64,000 bases of DNA from assembly GCF_000517065.1 (NCBI RefSeq), contig NZ_KI912105.1, positions 833,635-897,634 on the forward strand, written 5' to 3'. Positions 1 to 7,736 of the stretch are shown here, piece by piece; position 1 is the first letter of the stretch; the number at the start of each line of letters is the position of its first letter. The notes beneath the pieces were generated by a model. It did no database searches. It was not told the DNA's origin and was given only the letters and a program-made list of their open reading frames with translations. This DNA comes from Alkaliflexus imshenetskii DSM 15055. Its GTDB lineage: Bacteria > Bacteroidota > Bacteroidia > Bacteroidales > Marinilabiliaceae. A program made the position numbers and the translations under genes.

Positions 1-1
1 A

Positions 2-118
2 ATGGCTGAGCCCATCGTAATACTAAGACATGGAGACTATACCACTCGGTTCAAAATTGGAGAGATAATAAAGACACATAAAGGCTGGCGAATAATTGAA
101 GGGCCAACATGGAAATAA
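2..118 (+). CDS. Unrecognised 38-codon open frame at window edge
   Basis: An open frame has an ATG at the second base of the window and a TAA stop. The start is uncertain because the window begins here, so this may be the tail of a longer gene. The peptide begins MAEPIVILRHG and ends EGPTWK, and I do not recognise it. It lies on the plus strand 116 bases before the insertion sequence. Nothing in it indicates a function. Confidence 0.25.
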   Translation: MAEPIVILRHGDYTTRFKIGEIIKTHKGWRIIEGPTWK

Positions 119-142
119 TGGTATTATTAGCATTTTTCGCAG

Positions 143-234
143 ATGAGCTACTATTGCGCTGACTCAATAGACATTAAACAAAGACTTAAAGCAATAGACT
201 ACCCTGCAATAAATAAGAATACGATTCCATTAAG
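143..234 (+). pseudogene. 5' fragment of an unknown ORF cut by the IS21 element
   Basis: An ATG-started frame (peptide begins MSYYCADSIDIKQ) has about 30 codons of host sequence and then runs into the insertion-sequence end at 235. The frame stays open through the IS terminal repeats and stops at 319, as expected when a mobile element interrupts a coding region. The continuation of this protein is not found on the other side of the element, where a different gene fragment sits. The family is unrecognised, and a non-coding origin cannot be excluded. Confidence 0.3.
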
Positions 235-290
235 TGCAAAAAACGGTTCATACCCACCCAGGGAAAACGGCCATATCCGTTCACTTTTTT
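235..290 (+). repeat. IS21 right end with two terminal-repeat units
   Basis: Two related units lie at about 238-259 (AAAACGGTTCATACCCACCC) and 264-290 (AAAACGGCCATATCCGTTC followed by a T tract). The second matches, in inverted orientation, the innermost unit of the other end near 2692-2718, including the shared CGTTCACTTTTTT segment. Such repeated units are presumed transposase-binding sites in this family. Confidence 0.75.
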
Positions 291-320
291 ATAAGTTAGC
301 CATGAAAATACAAAATTAAA

Positions 321-1046
321 TTAGTTTTTAGGTTTTCTCATTGTATCCCCTTTTAATTCAAACCGATAAGCCGTATGCACCATTCTATCGAGTATGGCAT
401 CAGCAGCGGTTGTGTTTGAGAGCATCACATCATACCAATCAGCAACAGCTAACTGACTCATAATTATAGTGGCTTTTCTTCCATGCCGGTCCTCTAAAAG
501 CTCCATAAAATCTAATAACTGTTGGCCATCCATCACTTTTACACCAAAGTCGTCAATAATAAGTAAATCCATATTGGCCATTTTATCAAAGAACTTTGAT
601 AATGTGGCCTCTACCCGGTGTAAGGTTATTGTTTCAAAGAGTTTTTGGATATTGAAGTAGGCCACTTTATAACCCATTAAGCAGGCATGATAACCCAGTG
701 CGGTACCCAGCCAACTCTTACCCGTTCCGGTGGCTCCGGTAATAAGGATAGGAGCTCCCTGCTTAAGATACTCGCCCGAGGCCATTTGCATTATTTTGCC
801 GCGTTCAAGTCCGCGTGCTGCGTCAAAGTTTAATTCTTCAATGGTAACCTGGTAACGAAAACGGGCAGCTGAGATTAAGCGCGTATTGCGATTCTCTTTG
901 CGTTGGTTTTTCTCTGCCTGTAAAAGCATTTGCAAGCCTTCATAGAAGGACAGTCCATCGATTTTGCGTGTTTCAAGAAGCGACGTCCAACACTGGGCCA
1001 TCCCAGGCATTCTTAGACTCTTAAATTCATTTGCAATTTCATTCAT
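321..1046 (-). CDS. istB: IS21 transposition helper ATPase IstB
   Basis: A 241-residue AAA+ ATPase that works with the IstA transposase in target selection and strand transfer. The Walker A motif GATGTGKS is at residues 104-111 and Walker B LLIIDD at 161-166. Length and the N-terminal helical region fit the IstB family. It begins 30 bases after the istA stop on the same strand and is probably co-transcribed and translated with it. The reading frame is complete, so the element may still be active. The identification is firm. Confidence 0.95.
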   Translation of the reverse strand: MNEIANEFKSLRMPGMAQCWTSLLETRKIDGLSFYEGLQMLLQAEKNQRKENRNTRLISAARFRYQVTIEELNFDAARGLERGKIMQMASGEYLKQGAPILITGATGTGKSWLGTALGYHACLMGYKVAYFNIQKLFETITLHRVEATLSKFFDKMANMDLLIIDDFGVKVMDGQQLLDFMELLEDRHGRKATIIMSQLAVADWYDVMLSNTTAADAILDRMVHTAYRFELKGDTMRKPKN

Positions 1047-1076
1047 TACACTTGTTTTTAAATGATTATTACTTGT

Positions 1077-2645
1077 TTATTTAAAATGGCTTTTACCCCT
1101 GACATTCTCATGGAAAGGAAACGCTTGTTGTGATTGGCTCATAGTAATCTCATAAATACCCCTGCATTTAGACTTTATCAAGCGATCAATGAAGGCGTAA
1201 CGGTATCTTTGGTATAAAAGCGCAGTTTCACATGCCTTTTTAAACAAGTTTGGGTCTGTGGTGCGCTGTAGTTTAAGCAATCCGTCACAACCTCTGTAAA
1301 ATGTTTCAACCGGAACATTGGCTGTTGCGAACATACATTCGAAGACCTGGCCAAGCTCAGTAAGGACTCTGTGCCCCCGGTTAATGTAATACTGAGGCGA
1401 TCGTTCTCGGAAGGCCAGCGTGTTCGATGCCAGATGGCTCTTCTCAAGGGTGTATCCTCCCTGTTTGTAATCTCGGGGATGCACCGCAATACATTCGCCT
1501 TTGATATAAATTTTAACCAGATTCCGGGTGTAGATGACATGTGATTTTTCTCCGATATGGATATGCGGTACCGAGTAGTGGTGCTTGTCGCGCCCCAGAT
1601 AGATGCAGCCGTTAAGTCCCACCTGCAAATCAGCATAATGACGCACTTCAAACTTATCTTGGGGAAGTGGCTGCAACTGGCTTTTTTCGGTGGCTAAAAA
1701 ATGCTCTTCGCGCGTGTATGGATGTTGTTGCATACGCTTGCGATTATGGGCCAGCATTTTCTCTGCAATGGCGCAATTGAGCTCCTCCAGAGAAAAGAAC
1801 GTCCTGTTGCGCAGTTGAGCATATACCCGGTTATAAACAATTTTTACATGATTCTCTACTAATCCTTTATCCTTTGGGCGCCTGGGACGGGCAGGGACTA
1901 CAACACAACCATAGTGATTAGCCATGTCCTCCATGATGCGATTGATTTGTGGCTCATAGGGATCGGTTTTAGATACAGCTGCTTTTAGGTTATCGCTTAC
2001 GATAATTTTGGGAACGCCGCCCAGCGCATGAAAGCAAGAGGTAAGTGCATGGATAAAATCCTCACTCTTTTGCGAAGGGACAGCCATGGCAAAACCATAG
2101 TCTGTAGCAGGCATACAAGCTACAAACACCTGTACTTTTATCACCTCTGCGGTCTTCCGGTCAATGTATTCCATAGTGTCTCCGGCAAAGTCAATAAAAA
2201 GTTTTTCGCCGGGCACATATAAATCCTTTAAGATCGAAGAAGGGTTCTTCCGCTTGGCTTTGGTATGTTGCCGAAAATAGTACCGAAACTGTGTCAGACT
2301 ATATCCATTGGGATTTTCAACAAGATACTCTTCCCATAGGGTTTTAAGTGTTACGTGCTTCCTTTCTAACTCCCTTTCGTAGTAGGAAAGTTTTTCTTTT
2401 AACTCTTCGAAGCGATTATCAACATAGGCTGGATTGCCTCCTGTCATCCGATGCTGTAATACCGGGTCTTCGAGATTTAACAATTCACTAATGGGCAAAT
2501 GGTCTCCTTTAGCACGTTTAATGTAACGATTGACCGTTTCCTTGTTTATTGAAAGTTCTGTGGCTATTTGGCGGTTAGAAACGCCATTTTGATGTAGCCG
2601 GAGCATTTGTTTTACTTTACTCATGTCTTTTATCTTTCCTGCCAT
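1077..2645 (-). CDS. istA: IS21 DDE transposase IstA
   Basis: A 522-residue transposase. The N-terminus has a helix-turn-helix of the resolvase-like type (about residues 18-42, SNRQIATELSINKETVNRYI). The integrase core has the expected acidic triad: D152 in LFIDFAGD, D218 in VSDNLKAAV and E264 in DKGLVENHV. A C-terminal beta-rich domain follows. It lies just inside the repeated left end, from which it is presumably transcribed, and is followed by istB. No frameshift or internal stop is seen. Confidence 0.95.
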   Translation of the reverse strand: MAGKIKDMSKVKQMLRLHQNGVSNRQIATELSINKETVNRYIKRAKGDHLPISELLNLEDPVLQHRMTGGNPAYVDNRFEELKEKLSYYERELERKHVTLKTLWEEYLVENPNGYSLTQFRYYFRQHTKAKRKNPSSILKDLYVPGEKLFIDFAGDTMEYIDRKTAEVIKVQVFVACMPATDYGFAMAVPSQKSEDFIHALTSCFHALGGVPKIIVSDNLKAAVSKTDPYEPQINRIMEDMANHYGCVVVPARPRRPKDKGLVENHVKIVYNRVYAQLRNRTFFSLEELNCAIAEKMLAHNRKRMQQHPYTREEHFLATEKSQLQPLPQDKFEVRHYADLQVGLNGCIYLGRDKHHYSVPHIHIGEKSHVIYTRNLVKIYIKGECIAVHPRDYKQGGYTLEKSHLASNTLAFRERSPQYYINRGHRVLTELGQVFECMFATANVPVETFYRGCDGLLKLQRTTDPNLFKKACETALLYQRYRYAFIDRLIKSKCRGIYEITMSQSQQAFPFHENVRGKSHFK

Positions 2646-2697
2646 GGCTTTAATATTTCTCTATACAATTTGTGCATAGAAAAATAGTGGCAAAAAA

Positions 2698-2947
2698 GTG
2701 AACGGGTATGCTCCGTTTCGGATTTTAAACCAAGTCGTTACAAACTTAAAATGGGTGGCAATGCTCCGTTTTTCTTCCAATTTTCTTTAGCCAGAGAAAG
2801 GCTGGGTGGCAATGCTCCGTTTTTTAAACCATTTTTGGCCGTTTTCAGCGTTTTTGAACGGCAATGCTCCGTTTTTTGACGCCTTTTAGACCATTTTTCA
2901 GACTTCGACTAAGCCGTTTTTTGGGTGGCTATGCTCCGTTTTATCCA
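2698..2947 (-). repeat. IS21 left end with five copies of a terminal-repeat unit
   Basis: The core ATGCTCCGTTT occurs five times on the plus strand, usually preceded by GGGTGGCA or a variant. Units start at about 2698, 2753, 2804, 2856 and 2923. Only two related units occur at the other end of the element. Multiple end repeats are known in IS21 elements and are thought to bind IstA, but five on the istA side is many. Confidence 0.85.
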
Positions 2948-3333
2948 GGAATTATAAGTTCTTCAGCTTCATCTAATATTGTCCACGTACCATTTTGCTT
3001 GGCAGTTGTAATGCATTCGTACCCGGCCCGTGTCATAAGTCCGGCATCAATGAGTTTTTGGATTTTCTGTTTGTTGATTTTGGACCAGGTGCTTTTAGGT
3101 TTTCGTCTACTAAAAAACTGGTGCGAAGTTTCCTCATCAATTTTTATTTTCTTGCTGTCTATCCAACCAAAACAAAGCGCAACATCAACTGCGTCACTCC
3201 AGGAAATAGATTGTTTTGACGAAGATTTTTTATAAAAGACAAGCCAAACAGCTTGCTTTGAAAGATGATTATTTTCTAACCATTTTCGCCACGCCGTAAG
3301 GCTTGTAGGATAAAAAATTTCTGTTTCGTTCAT
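2941..3333 (-). pseudogene. YdeI/OmpD-associated family protein, 3' end removed by IS21
   Basis: The frame encodes the N-terminal part of a YdeI/OmpD-associated family protein (starts MNETEIFYPTSL, with the family pattern CFGWIDSKK). Host sequence ends at 2948 with the residues LIIP. The last base of that Pro codon, the next codon and the TAA stop all come from the IS end. Roughly the last 50 residues normal for this family, including its basic helical C-terminus, are missing and are not present beyond the IS. An ATG at 3372 is also in frame, but the start at 3333 leaves only 2 bases after the upstream RidA stop and fits family length better. A residual function is unlikely. Confidence 0.8.
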
Positions 3334-3335
3334 TC

Positions 3336-3728
3336 TTACTTTACAACTGTAGCTTCCAATTCTATTGTACAAGTCGCGAAAAGGCCTTTTACCTCGAACC
3401 CTGTAGTAGCCTGTTGTATGCCGTATTTATTAAGAAATGGAACATACACATCCATACATGTGGCAAAAAACTCGTTCATGTTTGTGGTGTAAATATTCAG
3501 TCTAACAATGTTTTTGAGTTCGTAGCCCGCTCCGGTAATAAGTTGCTCTAGATTTGCGATGATTTGAATGAGCTGGCTTCTCATATCAGCAGAACTTGGA
3601 ACGCCGTCAGCGTCAATGGCCACTTGACCTGAACAGTATAGCGTTCCTTCTGGTTGCTTCACTTCTACAGCCTGTGCTGAATTTGTGTTTTTGCCCCAAG
3701 CCCATGGGTCGAATGTTGTAATTTTCAT
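3336..3728 (-). CDS. RidA family (YjgF/YER057c/UK114) protein
   Basis: A 130-residue single-domain protein of the RidA superfamily. Classical members hydrolyse reactive enamine/imine intermediates from PLP enzymes, but this is not the archetypal RidA: the usual IPGP-type and GHRP-type signatures are absent or altered, so the substrate is open. Visible family features are GTLYCSGQVAIDADG, the helix with LEQLITGAGYELKNIVRLNIYTT and a C-terminal CTIELEATVV strand. It ends 2 bases before the start of the broken YdeI-like gene, suggesting a shared transcript, and lies downstream of the WYL regulator. Confidence 0.85.
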   Translation of the reverse strand: MKITTFDPWAWGKNTNSAQAVEVKQPEGTLYCSGQVAIDADGVPSSADMRSQLIQIIANLEQLITGAGYELKNIVRLNIYTTNMNEFFATCMDVYVPFLNKYGIQQATTGFEVKGLFATCTIELEATVVK

Positions 3729-3804
3729 TTTACTATTGATTTAAATGTGAGATTCAAAGGTAAAATGCGGTTGTGACAACCCTATGTCAGGGGTCGAAAA
3801 GGGA

Positions 3805-4521
3805 TTAGTAAAATTTGTCGAAATACTCTTGCAAGGTCATTCTATGTGGCTCAAATTTCTCAGTAAGGACATGCATTTTCGTGATTCTATCTAATCGAAA
3901 ATACCTAAACTCCTTTCGTAACCGACACCAGGCAATGAGCAGCCAATTTTCGGTGGTGCTAATAATGGCAAATGGTTCAATGGTTCTTATGGAGGCTTCG
4001 TTGCCTTCGTTGGTATAGGCAATTTCTACCAGAAAAAAGTTGGTCAAAGCATTTTGAAGCTCAGAAATCACATTGCTGTTTCTCTCCCTGTTAATATTCA
4101 GCTCGAAACGGGTTCTGTCTGCCAATAAATTGGCTTTATCTTTTTCGAGTGGTCGTAAAACAGCCTTAACTTTGTCAATGGCCTCTGTGTAGTCCTTGAT
4201 GAAAGAAGCGTCATTGTTCTTTAATACCAATTGTTCGGCCAGTATTAAAGCATTAGCTTGTTGTTCTGTGAACATTACCGGTGGAATTTTGTAACCTTCC
4301 ATTAAAGCATATCCTTTTCCTTCTTCTGTAAGGATTGGAACACCGGCTTGTTCAAGCGCTTTTATGTCTCGATAAATTGTTCTGATACTTACATTGAACT
4401 TTTCGGCAAGAGCGGTTGCTGTCAAAAGACGTTTTGTTTGCAATTGCGTTAAAATTGCAGTCAGTCGTGAAAGTCGTTTTGTATCGTTATGGTTCATTTT
4501 CTTGTCTGACGGATGATTCAA
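3805..4521 (-). CDS. YafY-type transcriptional regulator (HTH plus WYL domain)
   Basis: A 238-residue regulator. Residues about 17-70 form a winged helix of the HTH_11/DeoR-like kind (ALAEKFNVSIRTIYRDIKAL). Residues about 140-205 form a WYL domain, with WLLIAWCRLRKEFRYFRLDR as its core. WYL domains are thought to sense ligands, often nucleic acids or small molecules. A second in-frame ATG at codon 9 (4497) is a possible start. The following genes on the same strand are RidA-like and YdeI-like, so local control of this group is a reasonable guess. Upstream (4522-4700) is non-coding. Confidence 0.85.
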   Translation of the reverse strand: MNHPSDKKMNHNDTKRLSRLTAILTQLQTKRLLTATALAEKFNVSIRTIYRDIKALEQAGVPILTEEGKGYALMEGYKIPPVMFTEQQANALILAEQLVLKNNDASFIKDYTEAIDKVKAVLRPLEKDKANLLADRTRFELNINRERNSNVISELQNALTNFFLVEIAYTNEGNEASIRTIEPFAIISTTENWLLIAWCRLRKEFRYFRLDRITKMHVLTEKFEPHRMTLQEYFDKFY

Positions 4522-4700
4522 CCAATGCCACTTAAGGATTATGTAAACGAACGAGCGTTTTTGAGGTAAGCACGTGCGAGCTGCTATCTATTTATAGCCC
4601 CCCATCCGAAACCCTGAGCGGGCTTAGCGCTGATTACGCTCTAAAGCGCTTATGGCAAATATACGCTTTGCCACAGGCAGTTAATTTTTATCACTCTGTC

Positions 4701-5066
4701 TTATGTTGATCGTAAAATTTTTTCCATTTTCCTTCCCTTTGCTAACTCATCCACCAACTTATCCAAATACCTTATTTGCTTAGTAATGTGATTGTCAATC
4801 TCTTCTATCCGATAGCCACAAATTACACCTGTTATAAGGTGTGCATTCTGATTTAGTTTGGCATTCTTAAAGAAGGTTTCAAAAGTTACATTCTCATCAA
4901 CCAATTCATGTAGTTTCTTTTCATCAAACCCAGTTAGCCACTCTATTACATGATGTAACTCTTCAACCGACCTGCCTTTGCGTTCAACTTTTGCAATATA
5001 GTGGGGATAAACAGATGCAAACGTCATTTTGGACATTCGTTCATTATGTTCAGGTGTGGTTTTCAT
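4701..5066 (-). CDS. DUF2200 family protein
   Basis: A 121-residue soluble protein that matches the DUF2200 family from end to end, including FASVYPHYIAKVERKGR, EVIEWLTGFDEKKL-like and HLITGVICGYRIEEI segments. No biochemical role is established. Its ATG overlaps the stop of the preceding DUF1801-YdeI gene by 4 bases (ATGA), so the two are translationally coupled and probably act together. No signal peptide or membrane segment is present. Confidence 0.85.
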   Translation of the reverse strand: MKTTPEHNERMSKMTFASVYPHYIAKVERKGRSVEELHHVIEWLTGFDEKKLHELVDENVTFETFFKNAKLNQNAHLITGVICGYRIEEIDNHITKQIRYLDKLVDELAKGRKMEKILRST

Positions 5067-5710
5067 ATCTCAACTTTTTTAAACCATTTTTGTGCAGAAG
5101 GTCGTCTGTGTGGGCAACCAGGCCAGCAACAGGGTTTTCGTTTACCCTCTTTTAATTCCGCAATCATGCGATGAATATGTTCGGCTCTCGTTTCTGATTT
5201 TTTGACTATGGTAATCCAGCAAATCCATTCATTGCGTTGAATAGGCGTTAGGTTATTCCACCTTTCAAGTATATCCGCATCAGCTATCAGTACTTTTTCA
5301 ATATAGTTGGGTACTTCATGCAACGCGCCGGGCAAAACACTCTTCTCCATACTTTTTGCATCTTCATCGATTCGAAACTTAACTATTTTAATTATCAGAG
5401 GTAAAGGCAAAGGTTTGTCAACAGGAAATTGAATTGCACCTTTTGAAGTTTTGTAGCTTTCCAACTCCTTTTTGAAGTGAATAATAGGCCCAGGAGTTGG
5501 ATAAAAACCGATATGCTCTTTATTTAAAGCATAATACACCAAAATCTTGTTTTGACGAAATGCAGGCATTCCGTAACTAATTGTTTCATTGGCCATGGGA
5601 GCAGCTTGCTTTATGGCCAGCCGAAGATGTTCAAGTATTATCTGAGCCTCTGCTGGTTGGGCAGCGTGGTACGCATCTATGCTTTTGTATTTTATGTTGC
5701 TCTTGTTCAT
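5063..5710 (-). CDS. DUF1801 (YdhG-like) domain fused to YdeI/OmpD-associated C-terminal domain
   Basis: A 215-residue protein with two parts. Residues about 8-115 are a DUF1801/YdhG-like domain (ETISYGMPAFRQNKILVYYA, HIGFYPTPGPI). Residues about 148-200 are the YdeI/OmpD-associated C-terminal segment (LTPIQRNEWICWI, KKSETRAEHI, LKEGKRKPCCWPGCPHR). The Cys/His-rich ending CCWPGCPHR could bind metal, but that is only an impression. The C-terminal part corresponds to what the IS removed from the YdeI-like gene at 2941. Function is unknown; the family is linked by name to bacteriocin or peptide resistance, on thin evidence. Confidence 0.85.
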   Translation of the reverse strand: MNKSNIKYKSIDAYHAAQPAEAQIILEHLRLAIKQAAPMANETISYGMPAFRQNKILVYYALNKEHIGFYPTPGPIIHFKKELESYKTSKGAIQFPVDKPLPLPLIIKIVKFRIDEDAKSMEKSVLPGALHEVPNYIEKVLIADADILERWNNLTPIQRNEWICWITIVKKSETRAEHIHRMIAELKEGKRKPCCWPGCPHRRPSAQKWFKKVEI

Positions 5711-5851
5711 ATACCATCGTTATATAAAACTGCCTTTCACCTATCTCCTTTTACCTGATTGCCAGTATGGTATTTCAATTATTACAAGATAAAAAGCAGA
5801 TTTCAATTTTCAAATAATCTACCCCTCATGCCATCTACACACGGTTCCCTT

Positions 5852-7054
5852 TTACTCCGGGCACAATAATGGAGGACTGACAGGCAACGTGAATTTAACC
5901 TCACATCCTTTACCCAACTCGCTCTCCACCCATATTTTGCCACCATGCATCTCCACAAACTTTTTGCATAGCAATATGCCAAAGCCTGTTCCTTTTTCGT
6001 TGGAAGTTCCCCGAGTTGAATAGAGCTTTGTCATGTCAAAGAGCTTTGGGATAACTTCAGGAGCTATTCCAACGCCATTGTCTGAAACTGAAATGGTAAC
6101 ATTTGATAGATTTTTCTCGGCAGACACATGGATTTGACCACCACTATTTGTGAATTTTACAGCATTTGAAACTAAATTTCGCAAGATGGTATTCAACATA
6201 TCAACGTCGGCAAAAACGATTGTTTTTTCTGAGTCGCCAATATTAATTGATATATTCTTGCTATCAGCACTTGGTTTCAACAAATCAAAAACTCTGGCAA
6301 AACTTAACTTTAAATTGAATTCTCTGGGTTCAAAAGGTATTGCACCCGATTGTGAACGTGCCCATAACAGAATATCTTCTAATAGATGGAATGCACTTAT
6401 TGCCGAGTGATTTACCACAGTAATCTGTTCTTCAATTTTATCTAAATCATAATGTCGTAAGTTGGCTGTTAAAAGCTCCAAGTAGCCAAGTATTGAGTTA
6501 AAGGGACAGATTAAATCGTGCGCCAGAATCGACATAAGAATATCTTTATCGGCGTTTAATCGTTGTAGTTCGGCATTCTTGAGTTTTATCTCCTCCTCGG
6601 TCTGTTTACGCAGGGTAATATCGTCTAAAGTGCCGGTCCATATAATATCCTGATTATCCAGTACGCGAGGTATTGATTTAAAATGTATCCAAATTATGGT
6701 GTCATTAATTAAAAAGCGACCTTCCCACACAAATGGAATAATTTTCAAATTAGCCTCCACATTGGCTTTAGCAAAATCTGATTTGTCGGCTTCAAAAATT
6801 AAATCGCTGATAATACCGGGATTTACTTTAAAGACAGACCTGTCCAAATGGAGTATTTCAAAAAAACGATCATTTGCAAATTCCACAACATAAGGCACTT
6901 CTTTCGAACCATACCATTTATCTTCAATTAAAGATACATCATGGAAAACTCTCAAGCGGTACACCCCAGAAGGCAGGGCTTTTGCCAAATCATCGTATAA
7001 CCCAATCTCCAAGCTATTATTTGATTGTTCTTTGGCGCTATCTTGTTTACACAT
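5852..7054 (-). CDS. PAS-domain sensor histidine kinase (soluble, orphan)
   Basis: A sensor kinase of about 400 residues without clear transmembrane segments. A PAS-like region (about residues 25-145) ends with the PAC-type sequence GTLDDITLRKQTEEE. The HisKA H-box is SILAHDLICPFNSILG, with the phosphorylated His at residue 179. The HATPase domain shows NLVSNAVKFTNSGG (N box), DNGVGIAP (G1) and GTGFGILL (G2). I prefer the ATG at 7054; another in-frame ATG lies at 7084. No response regulator is adjacent, so its partner is elsewhere. Signal and target are unknown. Confidence 0.9.
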   Translation of the reverse strand: MCKQDSAKEQSNNSLEIGLYDDLAKALPSGVYRLRVFHDVSLIEDKWYGSKEVPYVVEFANDRFFEILHLDRSVFKVNPGIISDLIFEADKSDFAKANVEANLKIIPFVWEGRFLINDTIIWIHFKSIPRVLDNQDIIWTGTLDDITLRKQTEEEIKLKNAELQRLNADKDILMSILAHDLICPFNSILGYLELLTANLRHYDLDKIEEQITVVNHSAISAFHLLEDILLWARSQSGAIPFEPREFNLKLSFARVFDLLKPSADSKNISINIGDSEKTIVFADVDMLNTILRNLVSNAVKFTNSGGQIHVSAEKNLSNVTISVSDNGVGIAPEVIPKLFDMTKLYSTRGTSNEKGTGFGILLCKKFVEMHGGKIWVESELGKGCEVKFTLPVSPPLLCPE

Positions 7055-7084
7055 CTTTAAGCAATTAAATACTATAAAAAGCAA

Positions 7085-7736
7085 TTTACGTTTGCATATT
7101 TAGTAGCACACTACAATATAAAAAATCCTTTTTACTAATGGAATAAATTTTCCAACTAAGAGCTGTTTTACAAGTTTGTGGCTAACATAATGTAATTGTG
7201 CGGCCGGTATCAAACTCCATTTTGGATGCCCGCTATTTGTGTTGAGCTGAAAGGGCTTTTCTTCATCTGTTTTACGTTTGTTAAAAGTTATACATTTCTG
7301 TCTGCTTTTAAAACGTGCTGTTTTTTTGTGAGCTTATAGTAACTGTTTAGATTTAATTTAAAAACATGATTTAGATGCAAAGAGTGTTAGATTTTAGACA
7401 GATAGAGTAGTTTAGAAAGATGCTTAGTTTATCTTATTTTCTGTTTTATCTTGTCAATCAGTCTAAATATCTAATCATTATTGTCCGGTAAAAAACAAAC
7501 CTTCTTTTAAGTGCTCTAGCCGCATGGGCTTTTACTTTTTTTCTATCACAGATATCCAACACACAAATCTAACGGTAAACAAAAAATGCCGCCGCTGCAA
7601 GTAATTTCCTAAAAATCAATTTTATTGTCTGAAATTCCTTGAGACGGAAAGAAATCCCCATTTAAGCTTAAAACTCTCTGAAGCTTCATGATACAACTTT
7701 TAAACAAGCTCTAAAATACATCTGTTAAAAAGACTA
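7085..7736. other. 650-base AT-rich non-coding stretch
   Basis: No convincing gene is seen in either strand. The part near 7085 presumably holds the promoter of the histidine kinase; the part near 7736 follows the DUF2867 gene. The only notable structure is a 75-bp segment at 7372-7446 that recurs at 38297-38372. Confidence 0.6.
7372..7446 (+). repeat. Dispersed intergenic repeat, copy 1
   Basis: This AT-rich segment, containing TAGACAGATAGAGTAG and GAAAGATGCTTAG, aligns with 38297-38372 in the same orientation at roughly 80-85 percent identity by eye, with a one-base indel. Both copies are non-coding. Origin and function are unknown. Confidence 0.6.

Larger units (their letters stand above)
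235..2947 (-). mobile_element. IS21-family insertion sequence (about 2.7 kb)
   Basis: The element carries istA and istB in the order typical of IS21 and has related ends in inverted orientation. Read inward, one end is TGCAAAAAACGGTTCATACC (from 235, plus strand) and the other TGGATAAAACGGAGCATAGC (from 2947, minus strand). Both begin with TG, as expected for this family, and this is how the boundaries were set. The sequences just outside (ending CCATTAAG before 235, starting GGAATTAT after 2947) show no 4- to 8-bp target duplication. Together with unrelated gene fragments on the two sides, this suggests a deletion or recombination after insertion. Both transposition genes look intact. Confidence 0.9.

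Noticed and set aside
2698-2947. Repeats at the IS end considered as a CRISPR array
   Set aside because: Repeat cores are short and degenerate, spacers are uneven, no cas genes exist, and the units match the other IS end in inverted orientation.
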